Made by a program: the position numbers and the translations under genes
Notes under the pieces: model-generated
The model's input: only the letters and a program-made list of their open reading frames with translations
Database searches by the model: none
Told to the model about the DNA's origin: nothing
NCBI GenBank assembly: GCA_963769765.1
Contig: CAVYNA010000005.1
Coordinates: forward strand, 62,001-126,000
Length of the DNA stretch: 64,000 bases
Direction of reading: 5' to 3'
Source: Bog-756 sp963769765
Lineage (GTDB): Bacteria; Actinomycetota; Acidimicrobiia; Acidimicrobiales; RAAP-2
In this document: positions 40,854 through 49,368 of the stretch, one piece after another
Numbering within the stretch: the stretch's first letter is position 1
Layout: each line of letters begins with the position of its first letter

Positions 40854-41849
40854 TCATGCCGCGGTACAGGTGCGGCCATATCCTGCGGCGGCGAGGGCAC
40901 GGAACGACGCCGCATCGGGCTCGAGCGCGAGCGAATTGACGAGCGGCTCCTCGCTCAACGCGTGGACGGATCCGTGGATCCGGGCGAGGCCGACGAGATC
41001 GGCCACCTGCGTGCCCTGGTCGGTGGTGAGACTGTTGGAGGCCGTCCAGGCGAGGGACTGCAGTTTGAACGGGTCGAAGCCGACGCCCTGGGCGCCGCGC
41101 AGGATCGAGGAGAGGACCTGGCCCGCCCAGCCGGTGCGCTGTGCGCCGCCGTCCGGCTCAGGGACCCATGCGCCGTCGACCTTCCACTGCGGGTTCCGGG
41201 ACCGGACCAACGCGAGCGCCTGGAGCCCGTCGAGACGGACGGTGCCGGCGGTCGGGAGATCGAGTGACGCGACCGGATCGCGGACGGGGTGCGGCAGGTC
41301 GACGGTGATCCCGCCGAGCCGGTCCACGATGTCGGCGAAGCCACGGAAGTCGACGACGACCAGATGGTCGGCGGTAATCCCGAGCGTCCGGCACAGGCCG
41401 TCCACCACGCCCTGGGGCCCGTCCGCCATGGCGAGGGTGAGACGTTCGACGTTCCCCGGCGACACCGAGACGAGCGTGTCGCGGGGAATCGAGAGAAGCG
41501 AGGTGCGGTCGCCCACCGTGTGGATGACCAGCACCACGTCGGCCTGTTGGTCGGGCACCTGCGCGACCGTCCCGAACGCGGCCCGCGACGCTCCTGACGG
41601 GAGCTCGGCTCGCGTGTCGGAGCCGATGATGACCGTGGTGCTTCCCGTGCCGCCCTGCGGAAAGACGACGTGCACGTGGTCGATCCTGCCGTTGACCAGC
41701 AAGAAGTCGGCGCCCGCCAGTACCGCCACGGCCACGACCGCCAGACCGACCGCGAGCGCCACGCGCCCCGGGCGGGTGAGGCGCGCCTGGTCGCGCCGAC
41801 GCCGAGCGCGGCCGGGAGGGTCGGTCAGAGGCCCGCCGTCACCGGCCAC
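40854..41849 (-). CDS. LytR-CpsA-Psr (LCP) family cell-wall ligase
   Basis: Membrane-anchored phosphotransferase of 331 residues that in this family attaches anionic polymers (arabinogalactan, teichoic acids) to peptidoglycan. An Arg-rich N-terminus precedes one signal-anchor (VALAVGLAVVAVAVLAGADF). Family motifs are VIIGSDTR, LLSIPRDTLV (with conserved Arg-Asp), HLVVVDFRGFADIVDRLGGI and LDGLQALALVRSR. GTG 41849 overlaps the 3' end of the secreted propeller gene by 25 bp, so the two are co-transcribed; the wall enzyme may help display that protein. Confidence 0.88.
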   Translation of the reverse strand: MAGDGGPLTDPPGRARRRRDQARLTRPGRVALAVGLAVVAVAVLAGADFLLVNGRIDHVHVVFPQGGTGSTTVIIGSDTRAELPSGASRAAFGTVAQVPDQQADVVLVIHTVGDRTSLLSIPRDTLVSVSPGNVERLTLAMADGPQGVVDGLCRTLGITADHLVVVDFRGFADIVDRLGGITVDLPHPVRDPVASLDLPTAGTVRLDGLQALALVRSRNPQWKVDGAWVPEPDGGAQRTGWAGQVLSSILRGAQGVGFDPFKLQSLAWTASNSLTTDQGTQVADLVGLARIHGSVHALSEEPLVNSLALEPDAASFRALAAAGYGRTCTAA

Positions 41850-44038
41850 GAGAGGCCCATGTCGGTGCTGGTCTTCGCCGTCGCGTCACTGAAGGTGCTG
41901 CCGTAGACCGCGATGCACCGGCTCGTCGTACAGGTCAGGTCCACATTCGACTCGTTGGTGTAGAAGGGGTAGCTATTCATCCAGATCAGCCCGCCGTCGG
42001 TGGTCTGCGCCGCCTCGTAGTGGTTCACCACCAGGCAGTTCGTGGCCGACGTGCACGAGACCGATCCGAAATAGAGGCTATTCGTCTCGACCCAGGTCGC
42101 ACCACCGTTTGTCGTGAGGTAAGTGGCTCCTTGGCCCCCGGCGGCGATGCACGACGTCGCGGTCGTGCAGGCGAGATGGTCCTGGCCGACACTCGGGCCG
42201 GCCGGTTCGGAGAACGAGACCACCGACCAAGTGGCGCCTCCGTTCGACGAGGCGAAGGTGCCCCCGCTGAAGGCGCTGTTGGCCAACGCGAGGCAGGTCG
42301 TCGACGTCGGACACGAGAGCGAGTCGAAATTGAGAACGGTTCCCGACGTGCCTGCGACCCACGACGTGCCGCCATTCGACGTGGTGTAGACGACTCCCGC
42401 GGCACCGACTGCGACGCAGGTTGCCGCGCCCGTGCACTTGACGACCGACAGGGGCTCGCTCGAGATCGGAGTCTTGAGCACCCACTTCGCACCGCCGTTG
42501 GTCGACGTGAGGAGCGTTCCGGCCGACCCCACCGCGAGGCAGAGGCTGGTGGTCGGGCAGGCCACTGAGGCGAGCGTCTGGGCGGTCACCGGCGTCACCC
42601 AGGTCCACGTCTTTCCACCATTCGTCGTCACCTCGCTCTGACCGGCGGCTCCGACGATCGTGCAGGTCGTGGCCGTCGCGCAGGCGATCGCGGTCGGCGC
42701 GAACGCCGGCCCGACGGTGACCGGGGACGATGTCGACGACGAGGCGTAGCTCGTGTCACCGGCTCCGTTGAAGACGAGCCCGACCGAGGGCGAACCCTGC
42801 GCGTAGAACGTCGTGGTGGAGGTCGCAACGCCCTTCTTGTCGGTCAGTGCTGCCGTGGCCGTACCGCCGCTCACGAAGGTCACCGCGCGCCCGGCAACCG
42901 CCTTCCCCCCCGAACTGAGCTTCGCGCTGACGGCCGATGCCGAGTACAGGCGGAAGTCGGTCGAACCAGTCAACGCGAGCTTCGTCGGTGCGAGCGCAGA
43001 CCCGGCCGTGAAGGAGATCGCACCGGTGTTCGCAGCCGCGAAGCCGGCATTGCCGGCGAAGCCCGCGGTCACCGAGGTCGGCCCCGCCGGCGGGATGGTC
43101 ACCAGGCCCCGGGCGACGCCACCCAGGTTGGTGGTCGCGGTCACCGTCGACGACCCGAGCGAGAGGGTGATCGGGACGCCTGCCACGCCGACGCCTCCCG
43201 CCTTCAGAGCCGCGGTGAGGGTCTGCTGCGATCCGGCCGGGCCGCTCGTGGCGCCGCGGTAGGTGAGCACCGTGGTCTGCGGCGACACTGAAGCCGCCTG
43301 GACCGACACGCTCTCGGGTGCGTAGGTCTGCCCGGTCAGGTACTGATCGCAGGTCGCGGTGACGAGGTCGACCCCGGGGGGTGAGTTCGACGGCACCGTG
43401 AGCGTCGCCGTCCATGTCCCCGCGGGAGCCGGTACGACGGCCGCGGCATCGACCGGGATCGACTGGTCGTCGAGCAGGGTCGCGATCACCGAGACCGGCG
43501 CGGTGGAGCCCGCCGGGGGGAGACAGTTCGCGCCCGACACGGTCGTCGACCCACCGGCCAGCAGGCCGGGCGAGCCGACGGTCAGCGAGTAGGCCGTGGC
43601 GGCCGTCACACCGATCGCGACGGGCACGTACGCGAAGAGCTGGCCCTGGGCATGACAGGACGCGGTCACCGAGTACGAGTCGCCGGGAAGCGTGCCGACC
43701 GGGACGGCGATCGCGCCGTACCAGTCGCCGGCCGAGTCGTAGGGGACGAAGGTCGAACTCGCGACCGTACTGCCGAGCGGTGAGACGATCGAGGCGAGCA
43801 CCACCGAGGCGCCCGCCGGCCCGAGGCAACCGGTCCCGGTCGCGGCGACCGACGTGCCGGCAGCGGCGACGGGGTTGTACACCGTGAAACTGGGCGTCGA
43901 TGCCGCCGCACCGGCCCCGCTCGCACCAGGCACGCCGGCGACGAGCCCTCCGATGACGACTGCGCAGATTGCGAGCGCCAGTGCAACCGGTGACCGCCCG
44001 CGTCCGGACACGAGCTGCTTCGTCGAATGATCCCGCAT
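41825..44038 (-). CDS. Secreted Ig-like and BNR/Asp-box propeller protein
   Basis: Exported protein of 737 residues. A signal peptide (ALALAICAVVIGGLVAGVPG) is followed by several Ig-like domains (to about residue 440). One of these, near GVAGVPITLSLGSSTVTA, resembles bacterial Ig-like bridging domains. Then a beta-propeller of about six blades repeats TTNGGxTW-type Asp-box/BNR motifs (TTNGGKTWTWV, STNGGAKWVL, TSNGGTSWVAG, SSNGGATWSVV, TTNGGATWVE). Each blade has a Cys pair (such as SVACPTTSLCLAVG). Sialidase-type propellers and YCF48-like proteins share this repeat, but no sialidase catalytic Arg set is evident. Binding to a polysaccharide is a guess. Confidence 0.82.
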   Translation of the reverse strand: MRDHSTKQLVSGRGRSPVALALAICAVVIGGLVAGVPGASGAGAAASTPSFTVYNPVAAAGTSVAATGTGCLGPAGASVVLASIVSPLGSTVASSTFVPYDSAGDWYGAIAVPVGTLPGDSYSVTASCHAQGQLFAYVPVAIGVTAATAYSLTVGSPGLLAGGSTTVSGANCLPPAGSTAPVSVIATLLDDQSIPVDAAAVVPAPAGTWTATLTVPSNSPPGVDLVTATCDQYLTGQTYAPESVSVQAASVSPQTTVLTYRGATSGPAGSQQTLTAALKAGGVGVAGVPITLSLGSSTVTATTNLGGVARGLVTIPPAGPTSVTAGFAGNAGFAAANTGAISFTAGSALAPTKLALTGSTDFRLYSASAVSAKLSSGGKAVAGRAVTFVSGGTATAALTDKKGVATSTTTFYAQGSPSVGLVFNGAGDTSYASSSTSSPVTVGPAFAPTAIACATATTCTIVGAAGQSEVTTNGGKTWTWVTPVTAQTLASVACPTTSLCLAVGSAGTLLTSTNGGAKWVLKTPISSEPLSVVKCTGAATCVAVGAAGVVYTTSNGGTSWVAGTSGTVLNFDSLSCPTSTTCLALANSAFSGGTFASSNGGATWSVVSFSEPAGPSVGQDHLACTTATSCIAAGGQGATYLTTNGGATWVETNSLYFGSVSCTSATNCLVVNHYEAAQTTDGGLIWMNSYPFYTNESNVDLTCTTSRCIAVYGSTFSDATAKTSTDMGLSWPVTAGL

Positions 44039-44152
44039 CAGTTCCGCCTTTCGCCCCGGCCCCTGGCCGCCTCGTTGATGTGACGCAGATTAGCCACTCG
44101 AACGGGGCACGCGCCGGGAGAGCTCCGACGACTCCCGTCCGTGAACTCCCTG

Positions 44153-44551
44153 CTACGTGACGTCACCATCCGCCATCGGGGGAGCGAGCTGCTCCATGAA
44201 TTCGAGGCGCATCGCGCCTGGCGCGTCGACGAACGCGATCCGACGTCTGCCGAAGGCACCCTCGACGACCTCGGGGCCCCACACCACGTCGTGGCCGGCG
44301 ATCTCGCGGTCGAGATCGTCCGTGAAGAGCGCGGGGTGGAGGAACCCCTCTGCGGGGAGCTCGACTTCGTCCTCGTAGATGGCGCGCGTGAACAAGGTGA
44401 TCATGAGGGGGCCGAGGAAGACGTCCGCGCGTTCGCCGTTCTGCCACACCATGCGGTCACGGACCTCCGCACCGGCGGCCGCGTAGAAGCTGCAGGCTGC
44501 GTCCAGGTCCTCGACCTTGACGGCGAGGTTCGCAAGGCCGGTGACGGTCAC
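44153..44551 (-). CDS. VOC (glyoxalase/dioxygenase) superfamily protein
   Basis: Protein of 132 residues with paired beta-alpha-beta-beta-beta modules: LANLAVKVEDLDAACSFYAA starts module one, and HPALFTDDLDREIAGHDV module two. It ends RLEFMEQLAPP; the usual metal Glu could be in RLEF. The N-terminal metal His is replaced (NLAVKV rather than HxxxxV), so metal binding is uncertain. GTG 44551 has AGGAG 6 bp upstream. It is divergent from the amidohydrolase at 44683. Substrate unknown. Confidence 0.82.
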   Translation of the reverse strand: MTVTGLANLAVKVEDLDAACSFYAAAGAEVRDRMVWQNGERADVFLGPLMITLFTRAIYEDEVELPAEGFLHPALFTDDLDREIAGHDVVWGPEVVEGAFGRRRIAFVDAPGAMRLEFMEQLAPPMADGDVT

Positions 44552-44682
44552 GGTGTCTCCTTCCGAGGGGTGGTCCCGATGCCTGCGAGCGTACCGACGA
44601 CCACGTGCAACCGGACCCAGTACCGGGTCGATGCGGCCTGGGGCATACTCGTGACCTGAGGCACCCGGCGCGGGGGAGGCGC

Positions 44683-45891
44683 ATGGACATCGCAACCCGG
44701 CAGGACACCTTGCTTCCCGATCCGGAGCCGCGCCCGGTGCGCTATACGGTCATCTCGGTCGACGACCACCTCGTCGAGCCACCGGACATGTTCGAGGGCC
44801 GGCTTCCGCGACACCTCCAGGACCGGGCTCCCCGGGTGGTCGAGACCTCGAATGGCCACCAGCTCTGGGAGTTCGACGGCGCCCGGTACTCACAGGTCGG
44901 GATGAACGCGGTGGCCGGCCGAAGGCCCGAGTGCGTGACGCTCGAGCCGACCCGCTTCGAGGACATGCGGCCCGGCTGCTTCGACATCGACGCACGCGTC
45001 GCGGACATGGACCTCAACGGGGTGTGGGCGTCACTCAACTTCCCGTCGATGATCGCGGGCTTTTCGGGGCGGATCTTCTCCGCCGCCGGCGACCCGGAGC
45101 TCGGTCTCGCCGTCACCCGCGCGTGGAACGACTGGCTGTACGAGGCGTGGTGGCAGCCCTATCCCGAGCGAATCATCCCGTGTGGCATCACCTTCCTGTC
45201 CGACCCCGAGCTCGCCGCGGCCGAGATCCGCCGCAACGCCGCGCGGGGTTTCCGGTCGGTCACCCTTCCCGAGCGGCCCCACCGCATCGGCCTGCCGAGC
45301 ATCTTCGCCGACTACTGGGAGCCGGTCATCGCCGCGTGCGTCGAGACCGACACGGTCATCTCGCTGCACGTCGGCTCCTCGGGCATGCCCGACATGCCCA
45401 CCGACATGCCGACGGGCGGTCCGCTGGTCTCGCTCGGTGCGACGCTCTTCGGGCAGATGTCGATGACCGCCTGCGCGGAGTGGCTCTGGTCGGGTGTCCC
45501 GGCCCGCTTTCCGGAGGTCAAGATCGCGATGAGCGAGGGGGGCATCGGCTGGGTCGCAATGCTGCTCGACCGGCTCGACAACATCGTCGACCGGTCCGGG
45601 TACGGCCGCGACTACGACGCGACCGGTACACGGCCGGCCGAGGCGGTGCGGCGCAACTTTTGGTTCTGCACCATCGACGACCCGTCGACGATCGACACCC
45701 GCCACAGGATCGGCGTCGACCGCATCATGGTCGAGGTCGACTACCCCCACGGCGACTCGACCTGGCCGGACACCCAGGACGTCATCGAGCGGTGCTGGGG
45801 TCACCTCCCGGCCGACGAGCTCCGCCAGCTCACCCACGAGAACGCGGCCCGGCTCTACCGCTGGCCCCTGCCACCGACCTGCCTGCCATGA
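44683..45891 (+). CDS. Amidohydrolase family protein (Amidohydro_2)
   Basis: TIM-barrel metal hydrolase or decarboxylase of 402 residues. VISVDDHLVEPPDMFEGRLP is the typical N-terminal strand of the Amidohydro_2 group. Later landmarks are SLHVGSSG (His ligand), MSEGGIGW and VEVDYPHGDSTWPD (catalytic Asp). Relatives include ACMSD-like and aromatic-acid decarboxylases (gamma-resorcylate, 5-carboxyvanillate), suggesting non-oxidative decarboxylation, which is inference. GGGGGAGG precedes ATG 44683. Its stop overlaps the class II aldolase start (ATGA). Confidence 0.85.
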   Translation: MDIATRQDTLLPDPEPRPVRYTVISVDDHLVEPPDMFEGRLPRHLQDRAPRVVETSNGHQLWEFDGARYSQVGMNAVAGRRPECVTLEPTRFEDMRPGCFDIDARVADMDLNGVWASLNFPSMIAGFSGRIFSAAGDPELGLAVTRAWNDWLYEAWWQPYPERIIPCGITFLSDPELAAAEIRRNAARGFRSVTLPERPHRIGLPSIFADYWEPVIAACVETDTVISLHVGSSGMPDMPTDMPTGGPLVSLGATLFGQMSMTACAEWLWSGVPARFPEVKIAMSEGGIGWVAMLLDRLDNIVDRSGYGRDYDATGTRPAEAVRRNFWFCTIDDPSTIDTRHRIGVDRIMVEVDYPHGDSTWPDTQDVIERCWGHLPADELRQLTHENAARLYRWPLPPTCLP

Positions 45892-46649
45892 GCGACATCC
45901 CGTTCGTGGCCCGGCCCGGGCGCCTCCTGCCCGACCTCTCGCCCCGCGAGGAGCTGGTCCTGCTCGCGCGCACCCTCTGGCACGAGGGGTATGACGACCA
46001 CCTCGCCGGGCACATCACCTACAGGCAACCCGACGGCACCCTGCTGTGCAATCCGTGGCTCCTCCTCTGGGAGGAGCTCCGACCCGCGGACGTCCTCGTG
46101 ATCGACCGCGAGGGCACGCTCCTCGAGGGGGTCTGGCCGGTCCCGCCCGGGATCCCCCTCCACCTCGAGCTCCACCGCCAGCGCGACGACGTGGTGGTCG
46201 CGGTCCACAGCCACCCGCGGTACGCGACGCTCTGGGCCGACCGCCGGATGGTCCCACCCTGCTACGACCAGAGCTCCGCGCTCGGCGGCGGCGAGGTCGT
46301 CGTCGTCGACGAGTACGACGGGCCGGTCGACTCCACGGAGAACGCAGCCAAGGCGGTCGCCGCGATGGGGGTCGCCGAGATGGCGCTGCTCGCGAACCAC
46401 GGGGTGCTGGTGACCGCGGGAAGCGTGCGGGCCGCGCACCAGCGGGCGGTCGCCCTCGAGTACCGGAGCTGGCGGGCCTGGCAGGTCGAGGCCGTCGGCG
46501 GCGGCCGGGAGCTGCCCGACCCGGCGCGCTCGTTCTTCCGGCGGTCCGACGGCGAGGGGTTCATCGGGTACTTCGAGGCGATGGCGCGACGTGAGCTACG
46601 CGACGATCCGACCCTCCTCGAAGTCGCCGGCGGGTCTGGACGGAGCTGA
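45888..46649 (+). CDS. Class II aldolase/adducin family protein
   Basis: Zinc-dependent lyase fold of 253 residues. An N-terminal region with YDDHLAGHITYRQPDG, the metal-binding HSHPRYATL and the late NHGVLV His make the family clear. Members act as sugar-phosphate aldolases or, in phthalate pathways, as dihydroxyphthalate decarboxylases. Translational coupling to the amidohydrolase makes a paired catabolic role likely. The protein ends EVAGGSGRS just before a converging methyltransferase gene. Confidence 0.85.
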   Translation: MSDIPFVARPGRLLPDLSPREELVLLARTLWHEGYDDHLAGHITYRQPDGTLLCNPWLLLWEELRPADVLVIDREGTLLEGVWPVPPGIPLHLELHRQRDDVVVAVHSHPRYATLWADRRMVPPCYDQSSALGGGEVVVVDEYDGPVDSTENAAKAVAAMGVAEMALLANHGVLVTAGSVRAAHQRAVALEYRSWRAWQVEAVGGGRELPDPARSFFRRSDGEGFIGYFEAMARRELRDDPTLLEVAGGSGRS

Positions 46650-46686
46650 CCGCGACCGCCGTCAGTCGGCAGCTGCGTGGCCGGGT

Positions 46687-47400
46687 TCAGTCGACCTTCA
46701 AGAAGATCACGTCGCGGTACTCCTGCACGTCGAGCAGCCGGTCGTCTCGCCCGTAGCGCGGGGTCGACGGTTCGCCGGGTTCCGGGTCGCGGGACCAGAC
46801 CACTTCGAACCGTCGTGCGACGGAAGTGTCGGCGAACCGGAAATTGCTGTGCTCGATCGCGAGGTAGCCCCCGGTCCGGAGGCAGTCGGCGAGCTCCACC
46901 ACGGTGCGGTCGAAGGCGGAGAAGGTGATCCGGGGCCTGCACGACACCGGCACCGTGCGGGCGAGGTCACCGTGGCGGAACACGGCCATTGCGAGAACTG
47001 CGTCGTACGTTCCGGGCGCCTCGCCGGACGCGGTGCCCGCGCGGACGAAGCGCATCCGCCCGTCGCCGTCGCGCCGGCTGCGGCGGCGGCACACGGCGAT
47101 GTTGGCGCGGCTGATGTCGATGCCGGTGATCGTCGACTGCGGGAAGTACGACCGGAGCGAGAAGACCTCGTCCCCGGTGGAACAGCCGAAGGAGAGGAGA
47201 CGGGCCTCCGGGCCGTCGGGGATCGCTCCTCGGATGAAACCGAACACGCCGGGATAGCGGTCCGGCGCGGTGTCGTTGTGCGGCTGGAAGAGGTTGGGAG
47301 GTCGCGTGAGGCGCAGCGTCCACGAGCGGCGGACGTCCGGGTCGCGCAGCACATCCGTCGCCAGCCGGCACGCGCCGGTCAGCCTCCTCGTGATGCCCAT
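46687..47400 (-). CDS. SAM-dependent methyltransferase, CheR-like
   Basis: Protein of 237 residues with the class I SAM fold. Motif I is LLSFGCSTGDEVFSL, the form typical of CheR-type enzymes, followed by ITGIDISRANIAVCR, AVLAMAVFRHGDLA and GGYLAIEHSNFRF. There is no CheR N-terminal helical domain or chemotaxis context, so the substrate is unknown. It is 34 bp downstream of the Gfo/Idh/MocA gene and may be the tail gene of that operon. Confidence 0.78.
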   Translation of the reverse strand: MGITRRLTGACRLATDVLRDPDVRRSWTLRLTRPPNLFQPHNDTAPDRYPGVFGFIRGAIPDGPEARLLSFGCSTGDEVFSLRSYFPQSTITGIDISRANIAVCRRRSRRDGDGRMRFVRAGTASGEAPGTYDAVLAMAVFRHGDLARTVPVSCRPRITFSAFDRTVVELADCLRTGGYLAIEHSNFRFADTSVARRFEVVWSRDPEPGEPSTPRYGRDDRLLDVQEYRDVIFLKVD

Positions 47401-47434
47401 GTCGCCGTCCCTCTCCGGCCCACCTCGTCGCGCG

Positions 47435-48520
47435 TCAGAGGCCCTCGACGTCCACCCAGGTCCGCTCGGCGGCCGAGCGCCTGGCCGCGTCGACGACCGC
47501 GATGTCGAGGACGCCGTCGGCGAATGTCGCCGCGCGCGGTTCCGCTGCGACCTCGCGCCCCTCGATGCGGTCGCGGAGGACGCCGGCGAGTCGGGTGTAC
47601 GGACCGAAGTCCATTCCGTGGGAGATCATCCGCTCGTAGGTGGTCGACACCGCCCCCTCGGGTAGCGGCGGGCCGGTCTCCGTCGGGAGGTCGTCGGGAA
47701 CCGGGAGCGTGGTCGTCCCCGCTGCGGTCGCGACCTTCACCGTCGCACCGACCCCTTCGATCCAGGCGGTGCCCGTGGTCCCGACCACCCGGGTCTCGAC
47801 CAGGGGCGGTCCCCAGTCGCCCGACGTGCTCTGGAGCACGCCGACGGTCCCCGATCTCATGCGGAACTGCACGAGGAACGCGTCCTCGGCGGAAAGGTCG
47901 GGCCGTGCCACGTGTGGGAGAGAGGCGCTCACCGACTCGAACTCACCCAGCGTGACCCGGAGCTGGTCGATGACCTGACTGCCGTGCGCTCCCAGCCATC
48001 CGCCCCCTTGCGCTGCATCCCCCCACCACTCCGGCACCTCCGCCGACGAGGGAGCGAGCAGGGGGACGTGCAGGAGCACCATTGCGAGGCGCGGCTCGCC
48101 GATCGCCCCGGAGGCAACGGCGCGGGCGAGCCCGGCCTGGCCGGGGTCCCAGCGGAACTCACAGCCCAGCAGGTGGACGATGCCGGCCTGCTCGGCCGCC
48201 TCGAGCATTCGACGACCCTCTTCCGCGTCACGGGCGAAGGGCTTCTCGCAGAGGACGTGCTTGCCGGCTTCGATCGCCGCGAGGGCGATCGCCGCGTGGG
48301 TGTGCGGCGGCGTCGCGATCGTCACCGCATCGACACCGTCGAGCGCGAGGGCGTCGTCGATCGAGTCGAGCGCGAGCGGGACGTCGAAGAGCGCGGCACG
48401 CTCCTTCGTCCTCGCCGGATCGCGGCCGACGATCGCGACCACCTCGATGCCGGCGGCCCGAAGGGCACGCACATGGGTGACACAGCCGAACCCGGTTCCG
48501 AACACCACGGCGCGGATCAT
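47435..48520 (-). CDS. Gfo/Idh/MocA family oxidoreductase
   Basis: NAD(P)-dependent sugar or cyclitol dehydrogenase-like protein of 361 residues. The Rossmann motif is AVVFGTGFGCVTHVRALRAA. DAVTIATPPHTHAAIALAAI and the EKPFA motif (catalytic Lys) follow. The C-terminal beta-sheet domain has GGGWLGAHGSQVIDQLR (the conserved His/Asp-like segment). ATG 48520 overlaps the isomerase-like stop by 4 bp. Pairing with a TIM-barrel isomerase resembles pathways for 3-keto sugars, inositols or C-glycosides; the actual substrate is unknown. Confidence 0.86.
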   Translation of the reverse strand: MIRAVVFGTGFGCVTHVRALRAAGIEVVAIVGRDPARTKERAALFDVPLALDSIDDALALDGVDAVTIATPPHTHAAIALAAIEAGKHVLCEKPFARDAEEGRRMLEAAEQAGIVHLLGCEFRWDPGQAGLARAVASGAIGEPRLAMVLLHVPLLAPSSAEVPEWWGDAAQGGGWLGAHGSQVIDQLRVTLGEFESVSASLPHVARPDLSAEDAFLVQFRMRSGTVGVLQSTSGDWGPPLVETRVVGTTGTAWIEGVGATVKVATAAGTTTLPVPDDLPTETGPPLPEGAVSTTYERMISHGMDFGPYTRLAGVLRDRIEGREVAAEPRAATFADGVLDIAVVDAARRSAAERTWVDVEGL

Positions 48521-49368
48521 GCGACCTCCTCGAGCAGCCGTCTGGTGGCACGCCCCACGCGCCGAGCGGCGTCCGTCGGCGCGAGCGCGTGCAGCGCATC
48601 GGAGAACACCTCGACTCCGATCGGCGCCGTGGATCCCGTCTCGCGCAGTGCACGGACGATTCCGTGGAGGTCGAACTCGCCCTCGCCGGGCACCCGCCGG
48701 TCGTGGAGGGTGGCCTCGATCAGGTTCGGCTCCGGCGCCCGCGGGCCGTCGTCGAGCTGGATTCCGACGATCGACGACCCGGGCACGCTGGCCAGAGCGT
48801 CGACGTCGTCGCCGGAGCGGGTGAAGTGCCACGCGTCGACGTTGAGGCCACCATTCGACCGGTCGGCGAGCCGGACGACCTCGTGCGCCGTCGCGAGATC
48901 GGGGATCTGTGACCACGGGAGCCACTCGAGCTGGACGAGCAACCCGTGCTCGGCCGCACGGTCGCAGAGGCCGGCGAAGGACTCTGCGGCGTCGTCGACG
49001 CCCCACGACCCGCCGAACACGTCCACCGCGTTGATCGACCGCGCGGCGAGGGCGTCGGACATGGCGAACACGTCGGCCTCGCCGAAGCGGAAGACGTCCT
49101 GGTCGTCGGCGGACGGCGGGATGTGGACCCGGTCTGCGCCCGGCAGCCACCACCAGGCCGGGTCGAGCTCGGCCACGCTGAGACCGGCGTCGGCAAGCAT
49201 GGACCGGAGATCGCCGTCGCCGAGCCCCTCGGCGCGCGCCGCGGCGTAGTCGCGACCCCAGAGGGACACCGCGCGGAACCCGCCGGCCGTCGCCGCCTCG
49301 ATCCGCTCGGCGAAGGTGACGTCGCGGCGGAGCGTGCCGGAGCAGAGGACCAGATCGTCCGGTCCCAT
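48517..49368 (-). CDS. Xylose-isomerase-like TIM-barrel protein
   Basis: Protein of 283 residues of the sugar phosphate isomerase/epimerase (AP endonuclease 2-like) fold. It starts LVLCSGTLRRDVTFAERIEA, typical of the group. Putative metal ligands are the Glu in VQLEWLPWSQIPD, NVDAWHFTRSGDD (Asp/His) and GVEVFSD at the end. GEGEFDLHGIVRAL is the usual late helix entry. Overlaps by ATGA with both neighbours. Probable role: isomerising or eliminating a keto-sugar-like intermediate made by the adjacent Gfo/Idh/MocA enzyme. Confidence 0.82.
   Translation of the reverse strand: MGPDDLVLCSGTLRRDVTFAERIEAATAGGFRAVSLWGRDYAAARAEGLGDGDLRSMLADAGLSVAELDPAWWWLPGADRVHIPPSADDQDVFRFGEADVFAMSDALAARSINAVDVFGGSWGVDDAAESFAGLCDRAAEHGLLVQLEWLPWSQIPDLATAHEVVRLADRSNGGLNVDAWHFTRSGDDVDALASVPGSSIVGIQLDDGPRAPEPNLIEATLHDRRVPGEGEFDLHGIVRALRETGSTAPIGVEVFSDALHALAPTDAARRVGRATRRLLEEVA

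Noticed and set aside
31766..44038. Possible integrative element starting at tRNA-Gly
   Set aside because: No integrase, transposase or repeat of the tRNA 3' end was found by eye; the region is accessory-looking only by gene content.
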